This document shows positions 1-6,622 of a stretch of 18,564 nt of DNA, piece after piece; positions within the stretch are counted from its first letter, which is position 1, and every line of letters begins with the position of its first letter. The notes under the pieces were generated by a model. It was not told where the DNA came from. It saw nothing but the letters and a program-made list of their open reading frames with translations, and searched no databases. The translations under genes were made by a program, and so were the position numbers. Origin of the DNA: an uncultured Kiritimatiellota bacterium (GTDB lineage Bacteria; Verrucomicrobiota; Kiritimatiellia; RFP12; UBA1067); NCBI GenBank assembly GCA_934654805.1, contig CAKUGW010000055.1, forward strand, positions 1 to 18,564. Reading direction: 5' to 3'.

Positions 1-101
1 CCATCCTTCAACAACAGCCAATCTTTACAGGGGGTAAACCATCAACGAAATCAACTTTACCTCTGGAAGCGGCATCCTTAAAATCGAGATAGGGGTGTCC
101 T

Positions 102-113
102 GCACGGCCGTGC
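102..113. promoter_or_regulatory. 12-bp perfect palindrome, possible operator
   Basis: The sequence GCACGGCCGTGC is a perfect 12-bp palindrome. It lies where the -35 contact would fall for the extended -10 promoter at 130-138, so a dimeric regulator bound here could block transcription. The nearest candidate is the MocR-like regulator encoded downstream, but that is inference. A 12-bp palindrome in GC-rich DNA can also occur by chance. Confidence 0.25.
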
Positions 114-129
114 GGCCTCGTCCGAAAAA

Positions 130-138
130 TGGTATACT
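130..138 (+). promoter_or_regulatory. Extended -10 promoter (TGGTATACT)
   Basis: TGGTATACT matches the extended -10 consensus TGnTATAAT with one mismatch, and is followed by ACGCC. No -35 hexamer is visible, which is normal for extended -10 promoters. It is the first of seven similar sites in the window and would drive the leader and the MocR-like gene at 525. The expected start of transcription is about 6-8 bases downstream of 138. Confidence 0.6.
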
Positions 139-524
139 ACGCCGCAAGCCAAGTGAAAGGCTTGTCGGCGTTGCGCGTACGGTGCCTGTCGCACCGGATG
201 CCGTCCGGCGAGAAGGGATTTGCCATGATCAGTGATCAAGTACAGAAGCGCGCCTCGGTTGTGTGCAGGCCGCGCGCCGGGCTCGCGCGTCCGCGCATCC
301 GTCCGTTCGCCTTCGCAATCCAGCTGTTGGGCGCATGCTGCGACCATCCCGCGCGGCGGCTTTGACGTGTTTGTCGTGGATGCCAACGAGTTCGAGCGCA
401 ATCGCAGAAGCCATGAGTCGCCCGACGTCATCCCCGTGTTCGGCGCGGTTGCGTTCCCCGATCCGGCGTGGGACGGTTCGCCCGACCGCGGCGCGTCTGC
501 GTCCCGGTGACGGGGGGCGCATCG
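139..524 (+). other. 386-base leader of unclear coding status
   Basis: No recognised gene lies between the promoter at 130-138 and the regulator at 525. Two small adjoining hairpins can form (181-185 with 191-195, and 194-198 with 204-208). They precede a purine-rich AGAAGGG and an ATG at 225 that opens 46 codons, to 365. From about 352 to 510 a different frame has a coding-like pattern, with G-rich first positions and G/C-rich third positions, and reads a plausible peptide beginning GGFDVFVVDANEF. A single frameshift near 350 would join the two, so this may be a decayed gene; it may equally be a long untranslated leader. I recognise no family. Confidence 0.3.
226..238. promoter_or_regulatory. 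Two abutting TGATCA palindromes
   Basis: TGATCA is repeated with one base between copies (TGATCAGTGATCA), giving a 13-bp near-perfect inverted repeat that is also a direct repeat. It lies about 90 bases downstream of the promoter for the MocR-like regulator. MocR/GntR proteins often bind paired half-sites, so autoregulation is possible but speculative. Confidence 0.2.
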
Positions 525-1922
525 ATGCCGGTCAATTCGTTCGAGAACTATCCGATGAGCTGGAGGCCCGCGCGCGCCGCGCGGGGGACAGGCCCCCTGT
601 ATCTCGCGCTCGCCGCCGCGCTGGAGCGCGACGTGCGGTCGGGGGCGCTGCCGCCGGGGACGCGCCTGCCGCCGCAGCGCGAGCTCGCCGACTTTCTCGA
701 CATCGACTTCACGACCGTCACGCGCGCCTACGGGGTCTGCCGTAGCAAGGGGCTCGTCTACGGCGTGACGGGGCGCGGCACGTTCGTCGCGTCCGTCCCG
801 GGCCTTGCGGAGGACGAAAGCGACGGGCTCGTCGACCTGGGCGTCGTCCAGGCGTTCCCCGAAGCCGGGGCGGCGGCGGTCGTCGCGGCGGCGCGGACGG
901 TGCTGGCGCGCGAGACGGCGGGAAGCCTCTTCACCTACGGCGACCGGGACGGCAAGCGGCGGCACCGCGTGGCCGGGCGGCAGTGGCTCGCGCGCTGCGG
1001 CGTGGACGCGCCGGAGGCCTGCGTGTCCGTCTTCCCCGGCGTGCAGGGCGCGATCTCGACGGCTCTTCTCGCCGTCTTCGGCGTGGGCGACGCGATCGCC
1101 GTCGACCCGTTCACCTACGCGAACCTCCTCGCGTTCGCCCGGCTTGCGGGGACGCGCCTCGTGCCGGTCGCGGGGGACGGCCAGGGCATGTCGCCCGACG
1201 CCCTCGACGACGCGGCGGCGACGCGCGGCGTCACGGGCGTCTTCCTCATGCCGAACTGCGCCAACCCGACGACCGTGACGCTGACGGAGCGGCGGAAGGA
1301 CGAGCTGGCGGACGTCATCGCGCGGCGCGGCCTGATTGCGCTGGAGGACGACGCCTCGCTCCAGCCGCCCGGCCGGAACCGGCGTCCGCTCCAGGCGCGC
1401 GTCCCCGACCGCACCGTCTACCTCTCCGGCACGACGCGGCTCATCTCGCCGGGGCTGCGGGCGACCTACGTGTGCGCGCCGCCCGCCGTCTGCGCCCGCT
1501 ACTTCGCGGGCCTTCACCATGTGGCCATCAAGGCGAGTCCGCTCGACGCGGAAATCCTCGGCGAGCTCGTCCTGTCGGGCGCGGCGGAATCGGCGCTCGC
1601 CGCGAAGGCGGCGAAGGCGCGGGCGGCGAACGGCCTCTTCGACCGGGCTTTCGGCCTCCGCCGTGCGGGCGATCCGCTGCGGCTCTTCCGCACGGTGCCG
1701 CTGCCGGGCACGTCGGGACGCGGGCCTGAGATCGAGCGCGCCTGCCGCGACGCGGGCGTGCGCGTCCTCCATTCGGACCGCTTCGCTGTCGTGCGCGGCG
1801 CGAAGGACGCGTTCCTGCGCGTCTCGCTCAGCTCGGCGGGCGGGGCCGCGCGGCTGGCGCGGGGGCTGGAGACGCTCCGTCGCGCCTGCGGCGTTTATGG
1901 TATAATGCGCCCCGTCAGCTGA
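525..1922 (+). CDS. MocR-family transcriptional regulator (GntR wHTH + degenerate aminotransferase domain)
   Basis: This 465-residue protein has a GntR-type winged helix at about residues 23-90 (LPPGTRLPPQRELADFL, then TVTRAYGVCRSKGLV), followed by a fold-type I aminotransferase-like domain at about 110-460. That architecture defines MocR regulators, which sense PLP or an amino-compound and act on DNA in the cytoplasm. The usual SxSKxxxPGLR site reads TTRLISPGLR, so the Schiff-base lysine is Arg305. The PLP-ring aspartate (Asp276) and an NP motif (Asn247) remain, but the usual tyrosine after EDD is Ala277. It probably cannot form the internal aldimine and may use another ligand or none. The ATG at 525 follows GGGGGG and gives the family-typical NSFENYPMSWRP start; ATG 555 is an alternative. 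The last codons overlap the tsaD promoter. The target gene is unknown. Confidence 0.85.
   Translation: MPVNSFENYPMSWRPARAARGTGPLYLALAAALERDVRSGALPPGTRLPPQRELADFLDIDFTTVTRAYGVCRSKGLVYGVTGRGTFVASVPGLAEDESDGLVDLGVVQAFPEAGAAAVVAAARTVLARETAGSLFTYGDRDGKRRHRVAGRQWLARCGVDAPEACVSVFPGVQGAISTALLAVFGVGDAIAVDPFTYANLLAFARLAGTRLVPVAGDGQGMSPDALDDAAATRGVTGVFLMPNCANPTTVTLTERRKDELADVIARRGLIALEDDASLQPPGRNRRPLQARVPDRTVYLSGTTRLISPGLRATYVCAPPAVCARYFAGLHHVAIKASPLDAEILGELVLSGAAESALAAKAAKARAANGLFDRAFGLRRAGDPLRLFRTVPLPGTSGRGPEIERACRDAGVRVLHSDRFAVVRGAKDAFLRVSLSSAGGAARLARGLETLRRACGVYGIMRPVS
1898..1906 (+). promoter_or_regulatory. Extended -10 promoter (TGGTATAAT) for tsaD
   Basis: A perfect extended -10 element lies inside the final codons of the MocR-like gene and is followed by GCGCC. 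No -35 box is seen. The predicted start near 1913 gives tsaD a leader of about 17 bases with no clear Shine-Dalgarno sequence. Confidence 0.75.
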
Positions 1923-1929
1923 ATCCGAA

Positions 1930-3015
1930 ATGAACATCCTTGGCATAGAGACGAGTTGCGACGAGACGGCGGCGGCCGTCGTGCGGGACGGGCGCGAAGT
2001 CCTCTCGAACGTCGTCTACACGCAGATCCCCCTGCACCAGCCCTACGGTGGCGTCGTGCCCGAGATCGCCTCGCGCGCGCACGTCGAGAAGATCTCGCAG
2101 GTCGTCGGCGACGCGCTGAAAGGCCAGCCGGTCGATGCGGTCGCCGTCACGTACGGCCCGGGCCTCGCGCCGGCGCTCATCGTCGGGCTCAACGCCGCGA
2201 AAGGGCTCGCGAAGGCCCTTGGCGTGCCGCTCATCGGCATCAACCACCTCGAAGCCCACCTGCATACGCCGTTCCTCTGGGACGCGCCGACGGACGCGAC
2301 CGCCGCGAACCCCGACCCGCGCGACCTCGGCCCGGCGCTGGGGCTCGTCCTCTCGGGCGGCAACACGATGTGGGTCGACATGCCCGCCTACGGGCGCTAC
2401 GAGGTCATCGGCGAGACGCTGGACGACGCGGCCGGCGAGGCGTTCGACAAGGCGGCCAAGCTGCTCGGCCTCGGCTATCCGGGCGGCCTCAAGATCGACC
2501 GCCTGTCGCAGGCCTATCGCGAACGGGCCGGCCAGCGCCCGCCCCTCGCCTCCCGGCCCGCCTTCATTCCCTTCCCCAAGGGGCGTCCGCGCGACGGCGT
2601 GACGGCGCTCGCCGGGCTGCCGGCGGAGCTGTGCGTCTCGTTCTCCGGCCTCAAGACGGCGCTGCTCCGCTACGTGCAGCAGCACCCGGAGGCCACGGCG
2701 GAGCCCGAGCTCTCGCGCGTCGTCGCCTCGTACCAGGAGGCGATCGTGCAGGCCGTGGCGGACCGGACGCGCGCCGCGCTGCGGCGCAAGCGGTACAACG
2801 CGCTCGTGCTGGGCGGCGGCGTCTCGCTCAACTCGCGCGTCCGCGCCGTGCTGACGGAGGTCTGCGACGCGGCGGGCGTGCCGTTCCTGACGGCGAAGCC
2901 GAAGTACACGGGCGACAACGGCGCGATGATCGCCGGTCTCGCCCACTACCGCCGCAACCACGTGGACGACGCGATGTCCCTTGACGCGAACCCCTGTCTG
3001 GACGTCGGCTCGTGA
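1930..3015 (+). CDS. tsaD: tRNA N6-adenosine threonylcarbamoyltransferase TsaD
   Basis: TsaD (formerly Gcp/YgjD) transfers the threonylcarbamoyl group from TC-AMP to A37 of ANN-decoding tRNAs, working with TsaB and TsaE in the cytoplasm. At 361 residues it is near the usual 335-345 plus small extensions. The N-terminus MNILGIETSCDETAAAVV is diagnostic. Metal ligands are visible as HxxxH (His106, His110) and Asp329 in the YTGDNGAMIA segment. ASKHA-fold signatures include GVVPEIASRAH, DDAAGEAFDKAAKLLGLGYPGG, SFSGLKTALL and LGGGVSLNSRVR. The gene has its own promoter at 1898-1906. Its stop overlaps the next start by four bases (GTGA, 3012-3015), implying translational coupling to the membrane glycosyltransferase. 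No essential residue appears to be missing. Confidence 0.97.
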   Translation: MNILGIETSCDETAAAVVRDGREVLSNVVYTQIPLHQPYGGVVPEIASRAHVEKISQVVGDALKGQPVDAVAVTYGPGLAPALIVGLNAAKGLAKALGVPLIGINHLEAHLHTPFLWDAPTDATAANPDPRDLGPALGLVLSGGNTMWVDMPAYGRYEVIGETLDDAAGEAFDKAAKLLGLGYPGGLKIDRLSQAYRERAGQRPPLASRPAFIPFPKGRPRDGVTALAGLPAELCVSFSGLKTALLRYVQQHPEATAEPELSRVVASYQEAIVQAVADRTRAALRRKRYNALVLGGGVSLNSRVRAVLTEVCDAAGVPFLTAKPKYTGDNGAMIAGLAHYRRNHVDDAMSLDANPCLDVGS

Positions 3016-4448
3016 GCTCCTTTCGCATCTACTGGGCGCTGGCCGTGGTGGCGTGCGCCGTCCTGTGCGGCGCCGCCGTGTGGATGGGCGGCCTCAACCA
3101 GGACGAGGGCTGGTATCTCTACGCGGCGAACCTCGTGGCGGAGGGGCAGGTGCCCTACCGCGACTTCGCCTTTACGCAGGGGCCGGTGCTGCCGTTCGCC
3201 TATTCCGCGTTCACGTGGATCTGGCGCGCGGGCGGTCTCCTCGGCGCGCGGCTCTTCACGCTCGCGCTTGGCCTCGTCGGCATCCTGTTTGCCGCAGGGC
3301 TGGCGCGGCGGCTCGTCGCGGACGACAGGCGGAACGAGGCCGCGCTCGTCGTCTTCTTCCTGCTGGCGACGAACCTCTACCATCTCTACTATCTCGCGAT
3401 TCCGAAGACGTATGCGCTCGCCGGGCTGTTTGTGACCGTGGGCTTCTGCCTGCTGAGCCTTGCGCGCGCGTCCGCGACGGCGGCCCTCGGCGCGGGGCTC
3501 TGCCTCGCGCTTGCGGCGGGGACGCGCATCTCGCTCGGCGCGCTCCTGCCGGTCGTCGGCCTCTGGCTGCTCGCCGCGCGGCGGTGGAAGGCGTTCGCGC
3601 TGTTCTGCGGCGGCGGCTTGGGCGGGCTCGCGCTCGTCTACGGGCCGTTCCTCTTGGATGCGGGCGCGCGGGCGGGGCTGCTCGCGGCGCAGGCCTACCA
3701 TGCCGCGCGCGGCGGCTTCGACCTCACGTGGACGGTCGGGAGCCTCAGCCGGCTCGTGCGCTGGTACCTGCCGGTCTTCCTCGTCCTGGGCCTCGGCGGC
3801 TTCCGCCGCGCGCGCCTCCTGCTGGCCGCGTTCCTGGCCGTCTTCGCCGTGCAGATGCTCGCGCCGTTCCCGTACGAGGACTACCAGGTGCCGATCATGG
3901 GGCTGCTGGCCGTCTTCGCGGCGGTGAACTTCGTGTCGCAGGCGACGTGCCCCGCGCCGCGCCCGATCCTGCTCGTCCTCGGCCTGTGCTTTGCGACGTC
4001 CTTCGGGTCGCCGCTCCTGGAGAAGTGGTCGACGAACGGACAGGACCGCTTCTGGTCGCTGAAGAAGGCGAAGACGGAGCTCGCCCAGCTGCGGGACGTC
4101 GCAAGGGAGATCGACGCGCTCGATCCGGGCGGGACGACGCTGCTCACGCAGGACCTCTACCTCGCGATCGAGACGGGGCGCAAGGTGCCGCGCGGACTGG
4201 AGATGGGGCCGTTCGCGATCCTGTCGGACTCCGGCTGGCGGCGCCTGCTGTCGGCGGCGGAATGCCCGGTCGCGGCGCTCTCGGGCTACACGTTCGCCAT
4301 CGAGCCGCCGGTCTGCAACGAGCGCGCGCCCGACCGGCAGCTCGCCTACTGGAACCTGCTGAAGGAGAGCTACCGGTTCGTCGCGAAGGAAGAGGCGTTC
4401 GGGCAGAACGCGACGCCGCTCCTCATCCTGAAGCGCCGGGAGAAGTGA
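3012..4448 (+). CDS. GT-C fold membrane glycosyltransferase (GT39/ArnT-like)
   Basis: This is a 478-residue polytopic inner-membrane protein with a first transmembrane helix at about residues 7-27, then an extracytoplasmic loop LNQDEGWYLYAANLVAEG with Asp31-Glu32, then PYRDF and QGPVLPFAYS. That arrangement, an acidic pair just after helix 1 plus a second acidic residue (Asp51), is the catalytic signature of GT-C enzymes using polyprenyl-phosphate sugars. Further hydrophobic segments fill residues 70-320 (roughly ten helices). The remaining ~150 residues form a soluble tail with LLTQDLYLAIETGRKVPRGLEMGPF. The acceptor (lipid, glycan or protein) cannot be told from sequence. The GTG start overlaps the tsaD stop; ORFs of this kind are often labelled only as hypothetical. 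Confidence 0.75.
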   Translation: MSSFRIYWALAVVACAVLCGAAVWMGGLNQDEGWYLYAANLVAEGQVPYRDFAFTQGPVLPFAYSAFTWIWRAGGLLGARLFTLALGLVGILFAAGLARRLVADDRRNEAALVVFFLLATNLYHLYYLAIPKTYALAGLFVTVGFCLLSLARASATAALGAGLCLALAAGTRISLGALLPVVGLWLLAARRWKAFALFCGGGLGGLALVYGPFLLDAGARAGLLAAQAYHAARGGFDLTWTVGSLSRLVRWYLPVFLVLGLGGFRRARLLLAAFLAVFAVQMLAPFPYEDYQVPIMGLLAVFAAVNFVSQATCPAPRPILLVLGLCFATSFGSPLLEKWSTNGQDRFWSLKKAKTELAQLRDVAREIDALDPGGTTLLTQDLYLAIETGRKVPRGLEMGPFAILSDSGWRRLLSAAECPVAALSGYTFAIEPPVCNERAPDRQLAYWNLLKESYRFVAKEEAFGQNATPLLILKRREK

Positions 4449-4449
4449 C

Positions 4450-5241
4450 ATGAAGGTGAATTTCCATACCCATTCGACGTTCTGCGACGGTCGGGACACC
4501 CCGGAGGCGATGGTCTGCTCGGCGATCGAAAAGGGGTTCGACGTGCTGGGGTTCTCGTCCCATTCCGAGATGCTGCGCGATCCGCCGGCGTATGTCGCCG
4601 CGATCCGCGCACTGGCGGCGAAGTATCGCGGCCGGATCCGCATCTTCTGCGGCATCGAGGCGGACTGGCCGTGCCCGCTCGATCTCGCGCCCTACGACTA
4701 CGTGATCGGCTCCGTCCACTTCCTCCCCGGCCCGTCCGGCACGCGGCTTGCGATCGACCACTCGCCCGAAAGGCTGGCGGGCATCGTCCGTGACCATTTC
4801 GGCGGCGACGGCGCGGCGCTCGTGCGCGCCTACTTCGCGGCGGAGCGCGACATGCTCGCGCACGGGCGTTTCGACATCGTCGGGCACCCCGACCTCGTGC
4901 GCAAGTTCAACGCGAAGCGTCCGTTCTTCGACGAGGGCGCGGCGTGGTACCGTGCGGAGCTGGAGAAGACGGCGGACGCGATCGCCGCGAGCGGCAAGGT
5001 CGTCGAGGTCAACACGGGGGCCATTTCGCGCGGCTGGCTTGACGACGCCTACCCCTCGCCCGCGTTTCGCGAGCTCCTGCGCGCGCGCGGCGTCCGGTTC
5101 GTCCTCTCGGCGGATGCGCATGCGGCGGACGCGCTGGACTGCGCGTTCGACCGCTACGCCTCCTTGTCGTGCGACGGGGTTTATGCTACAATACGCCCAT
5201 TGCGAAACCAGCGTTTCGCTTCAGGAAGGGAAAGACAATGA
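4450..5241 (+). CDS. PHP-domain phosphatase, histidinol-phosphatase (HisK) type
   Basis: This 263-residue PHP protein is of usual HisK length (EC 3.1.3.15, dephosphorylating L-histidinol phosphate). All expected metal-ligand motifs of the trinuclear PHP site are present in order: HTHSTFCDG near the start, GFSSHSEM, GIEADW, GSVHFLPG, DIVGHPDLVRKFN, VEVNTGAISRG and SADAHAADAL. The start at 4450 lies one base after the previous stop and follows GGGAGAAG, a good ribosome-binding site. No other histidine-biosynthesis gene is nearby, so the natural substrate could be another phosphate ester. The last 20 codons contain the promoter at 5184-5192 and the ribosome-binding site of the next gene. The stop overlaps that gene's start by four bases (ATGA). 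Confidence 0.88.
   Translation: MKVNFHTHSTFCDGRDTPEAMVCSAIEKGFDVLGFSSHSEMLRDPPAYVAAIRALAAKYRGRIRIFCGIEADWPCPLDLAPYDYVIGSVHFLPGPSGTRLAIDHSPERLAGIVRDHFGGDGAALVRAYFAAERDMLAHGRFDIVGHPDLVRKFNAKRPFFDEGAAWYRAELEKTADAIAASGKVVEVNTGAISRGWLDDAYPSPAFRELLRARGVRFVLSADAHAADALDCAFDRYASLSCDGVYATIRPLRNQRFASGRERQ
5184..5192 (+). promoter_or_regulatory. Extended -10 promoter (TGCTACAAT)
   Basis: TGCTACAAT is an extended -10 element with one hexamer mismatch. It is followed by ACGCC, as at the other sites, and preceded by GGGTTTA as at the tsaD promoter. It is embedded in the 3' end of the PHP gene and would drive the LmbE remnant, coaD and yceD. Confidence 0.65.
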
Positions 5242-5408
5242 ACGTTCTTGCAATCGGATGCCATCCGGACGACGTCGAGATCTGCTGCGCGGGCATGGCG
5301 CGCACCTGCTCGAAGTGTCGCGGTTGCCAGTGCGGTGCGGCGTACGCCGAGGGGTTCAGGATGTGCAAGGCGTTCCTGAAGGGGACGACGAGGAGGCTGC
5401 TGCCGTGA
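5238..5408 (+). CDS. 56-aa cysteine-rich, internally deleted LmbE/PIG-L deacetylase remnant
   Basis: The 56-residue product begins MNVLAIGCHPDDVEICCAG, the N-terminal metal-binding signature (HPDDVE) of LmbE/PIG-L deacetylases. It then jumps to CGAAYAEGFRM and ends TTRRLLP, which resembles the C-terminal end of that family. Family members are usually about 220-240 residues, so roughly three quarters of the fold, including the distal metal-binding histidine, is absent. Eight of 56 residues are cysteine (8, 16, 17, 24, 27, 30, 32, 43), with a CxxCxxCxC cluster at 24-32. It has a strong ribosome-binding site (AGGAAGGG), its own promoter, and 4-base overlaps with both neighbours, so it is probably translated. 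It is either a pseudogene from an in-frame deletion, a coupling peptide for coaD, or a new metal-binding microprotein. Deacetylase activity is not expected. Confidence 0.65.
   Translation: MNVLAIGCHPDDVEICCAGMARTCSKCRGCQCGAAYAEGFRMCKAFLKGTTRRLLP
5391..5396 (+). promoter_or_regulatory. Strong Shine-Dalgarno for coaD
   Basis: AGGAGG lies eight bases upstream of the GTG at 5405. It fixes GTG as the coaD start, because no other in-frame ATG/GTG gives the full nucleotide-binding motif. It sits inside the LmbE remnant's final codons (TRRL). Confidence 0.75.
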
Positions 5409-5917
5409 CGAAGGCCGTCTATCCCGGCACGTTCGACCCGATGACGCTCGGCCACTTCGACCTCATCAAGCGGGCCGCGAAGCTCTATGACCGCCTCGTC
5501 GTCGCCGTCGCGGCGACGAGCAAGAAGCAGGGCGCGCTCTTCGGGGCCGAGGAGCGCCTCGCGATGATCCGGGAGGACGTGCGCCGCGCGCGGCTCGGCA
5601 ACGTCGAGGTGAAGGTCCTCGACGGGCTGCTCGTCGACTTCTGCCGCCGCGAGGAGGCGTTCGTCGTCATCCGCGGCGTCCGGGTCTATTCCGACTTCGA
5701 GTACGAGTTCCAGATGGCGCTCACGAACCGCCGCCTCGCGCCGGAGATCGAGACGCTGTTCATGATGCCGAGCGAGAGCCTCGCCTACGTCACGGCCTCG
5801 ACCGTGCGCGAGATCGCGAGCTACGGCGGCGACACGGCGGCGTTCGTGACGCCGGCCGTGCAGCGCCGGCTGAAAAGGGAAGAGGAGAGAAGGCGTGGAC
5901 AAGAAACTGGTCATTGA
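5405..5917 (+). CDS. coaD: Phosphopantetheine adenylyltransferase CoaD
   Basis: CoaD adenylates 4'-phosphopantetheine with ATP to dephospho-CoA, the penultimate step of coenzyme A synthesis. The 170-residue protein starts with YPGTFDPMTLGHFDLI, containing the TxGH nucleotidyltransferase motif. It continues with TSKKQGALFGAEERLAMI, IRGVRVYSDFEYEFQMALTN, NRRLAPEIETLFMMPSE and TASTVREIASYGGD, all family signatures. Most CoaD proteins have about 160 residues. The extra basic/acidic tail (KREEERRRGQETGH) is encoded by a 22-base purine run that also supplies the ribosome-binding site of yceD. The GTG start overlaps the upstream stop by four bases, and the 3' end overlaps yceD by 23 bases. Confidence 0.96.
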   Translation: MTKAVYPGTFDPMTLGHFDLIKRAAKLYDRLVVAVAATSKKQGALFGAEERLAMIREDVRRARLGNVEVKVLDGLLVDFCRREEAFVVIRGVRVYSDFEYEFQMALTNRRLAPEIETLFMMPSESLAYVTASTVREIASYGGDTAAFVTPAVQRRLKREEERRRGQETGH

Positions 5918-6329
5918 CGTCACGCGGCTCGACCCGGCGGGCGAGGATCTGGTCGGCGAAGTCGACTGCGTGGACCTGGACGAGCCGTTCGTGAAGCCGT
6001 TCGGCGGCATCCGCTACCGCATCGCCGCGCAGGTCGTCGGGACGGAGCTCCTCGTGCGGGGGCACCTGGAGCAGGACTTCGACCTCGTCTGCTCCCGGTG
6101 CGGCAAGGACTTTGACGACACGGTCAAGGTCGACGATTTCATGCAGTCCTACGAGCTGACGGAGCGGACGCAGGAGGTCGATTTGACGGCTGACGCAAGA
6201 GAGAGTATAATACTCGCCCTACCGACATACCCGGTCTGTCGCGAGTCCTGCCCGGGGATCGAACAAAAGGAGGTCTCTCCTGCGGACGATCGGTGGAATG
6301 CGCTCGACAATTTGAAGAACCAGAAATAA
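5895..6329 (+). CDS. DUF177/YceD family protein
   Basis: This 144-residue protein belongs to the DUF177/YceD family, known for sitting directly upstream of rpmF. In other bacteria it affects 23S rRNA accumulation or large-subunit maturation; its biochemical role is not settled. The segment LVCSRCGKDFDD and the later YPVCRESCPG supply the paired cysteines typical of the family, which may bind zinc. The GTG start at 5895 follows AGGAGAGAAGG and lies inside coaD. The gene carries the rpmF promoter (6183-6211) in its last third. Family, order and spacing to rpmF (13 bases) agree. Confidence 0.85.
   Translation: MDKKLVIDVTRLDPAGEDLVGEVDCVDLDEPFVKPFGGIRYRIAAQVVGTELLVRGHLEQDFDLVCSRCGKDFDDTVKVDDFMQSYELTERTQEVDLTADARESIILALPTYPVCRESCPGIEQKEVSPADDRWNALDNLKNQK
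6183..6211 (+). promoter_or_regulatory. Sigma-70-type promoter (TTGACG, 17 bp, TATAAT) for rpmF operon
   Basis: TTGACG at 6183-6188 and TATAAT at 6206-6211 are separated by exactly 17 bp. The -10 is followed by ACTCGCC. Unlike the other promoters here it lacks the TG of an extended -10 but has a good -35 box. It lies inside yceD and would give rpmF a leader of about 125 bases. Confidence 0.75.
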
Positions 6330-6342
6330 GGAGAAAGAAGAC

Positions 6343-6525
6343 ATGGCAAGTCCTAAGAACCGTGTGTCCAAGCGCCGCAAACGCGAGCGCGTGGCGTCCC
6401 TCGAGAAGCCGATCCTCGCCGAGGTCGGAACGTGCCCCGCGTGCGGCGCGGCCGTCCGGTCGCACCGCGCGTGCCCGAAGTGCGGCACGTACAAGGGCCG
6501 CAAGGTCGTCGCGGCGGCGAAGTAA
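6343..6525 (+). CDS. rpmF: Large-subunit ribosomal protein bL32
   Basis: This is a 60-residue bL32 of the zinc-binding type. It opens with the basic segment NRVSKRRKRERVA and has a CxxC pair at Cys31/Cys34 (CPACG) and another at Cys44/Cys47 (CPKCG). The usual length is 55-65 residues. A strong AAGGAGA precedes the ATG. The yceD-rpmF-plsX order is conserved across many bacteria and couples ribosome and phospholipid synthesis. Confidence 0.97.
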   Translation: MASPKNRVSKRRKRERVASLEKPILAEVGTCPACGAAVRSHRACPKCGTYKGRKVVAAAK

Positions 6526-6530
6526 GCCCG

Positions 6531-6544
6531 CCCGTCTGAACGGG
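6531..6544 (+). other. Small hairpin after rpmF (CCCGT-CTGA-ACGGG)
   Basis: A perfect 5-bp stem with a four-base loop starts six bases after the rpmF stop and sits one base before a larger hairpin. It could protect the rpmF transcript 3' end or form part of an attenuation structure. Confidence 0.35.
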
Positions 6545-6545
6545 A

Positions 6546-6590
6546 GAATCCTCCGGAGCCGCTGGCGATGGAGGATTCCGAGTTTTCTTT
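6546..6590 (+). terminator. Partial terminator/attenuator between rpmF and plsX
   Basis: GAATCCTCC (6546-6554) and GGAGGATTC (6570-6578) form a perfect 9-bp stem with a 15-base loop, followed by GTTTTCTTT. This resembles an intrinsic terminator, although the T run is interrupted and begins four bases after the stem. The CCTCC of the left arm can also pair with the plsX Shine-Dalgarno AGGAGG at 6609-6614, so two alternative folds are possible. A leaky terminator would lower plsX and leuS output relative to the abundant L32. That regulatory reading is inference. Confidence 0.55.
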
Positions 6591-6622
6591 CAGGTTCTCG
6601 AAGCTTTCAGGAGGCTTGACGG

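Noticed and set aside
8..150. Minus-strand reading ending in GLPPVKIGCC near the left edge
   Set aside because: The frame is open for only about 44 codons, has no ATG/GTG/TTG start, and is crossed by the + strand promoter.
78..1946. Long minus-strand open frame of 622 codons
   Set aside because: It is a mirror of the MocR-like gene in GC-rich DNA, with arginine-rich low-complexity translation and no family signature.
2946..4655. Minus-strand open frame of 569 codons opposite the glycosyltransferase
   Set aside because: Composition is extreme (Arg, Glu, Gln), there are no motifs, and the + strand gene is well supported.
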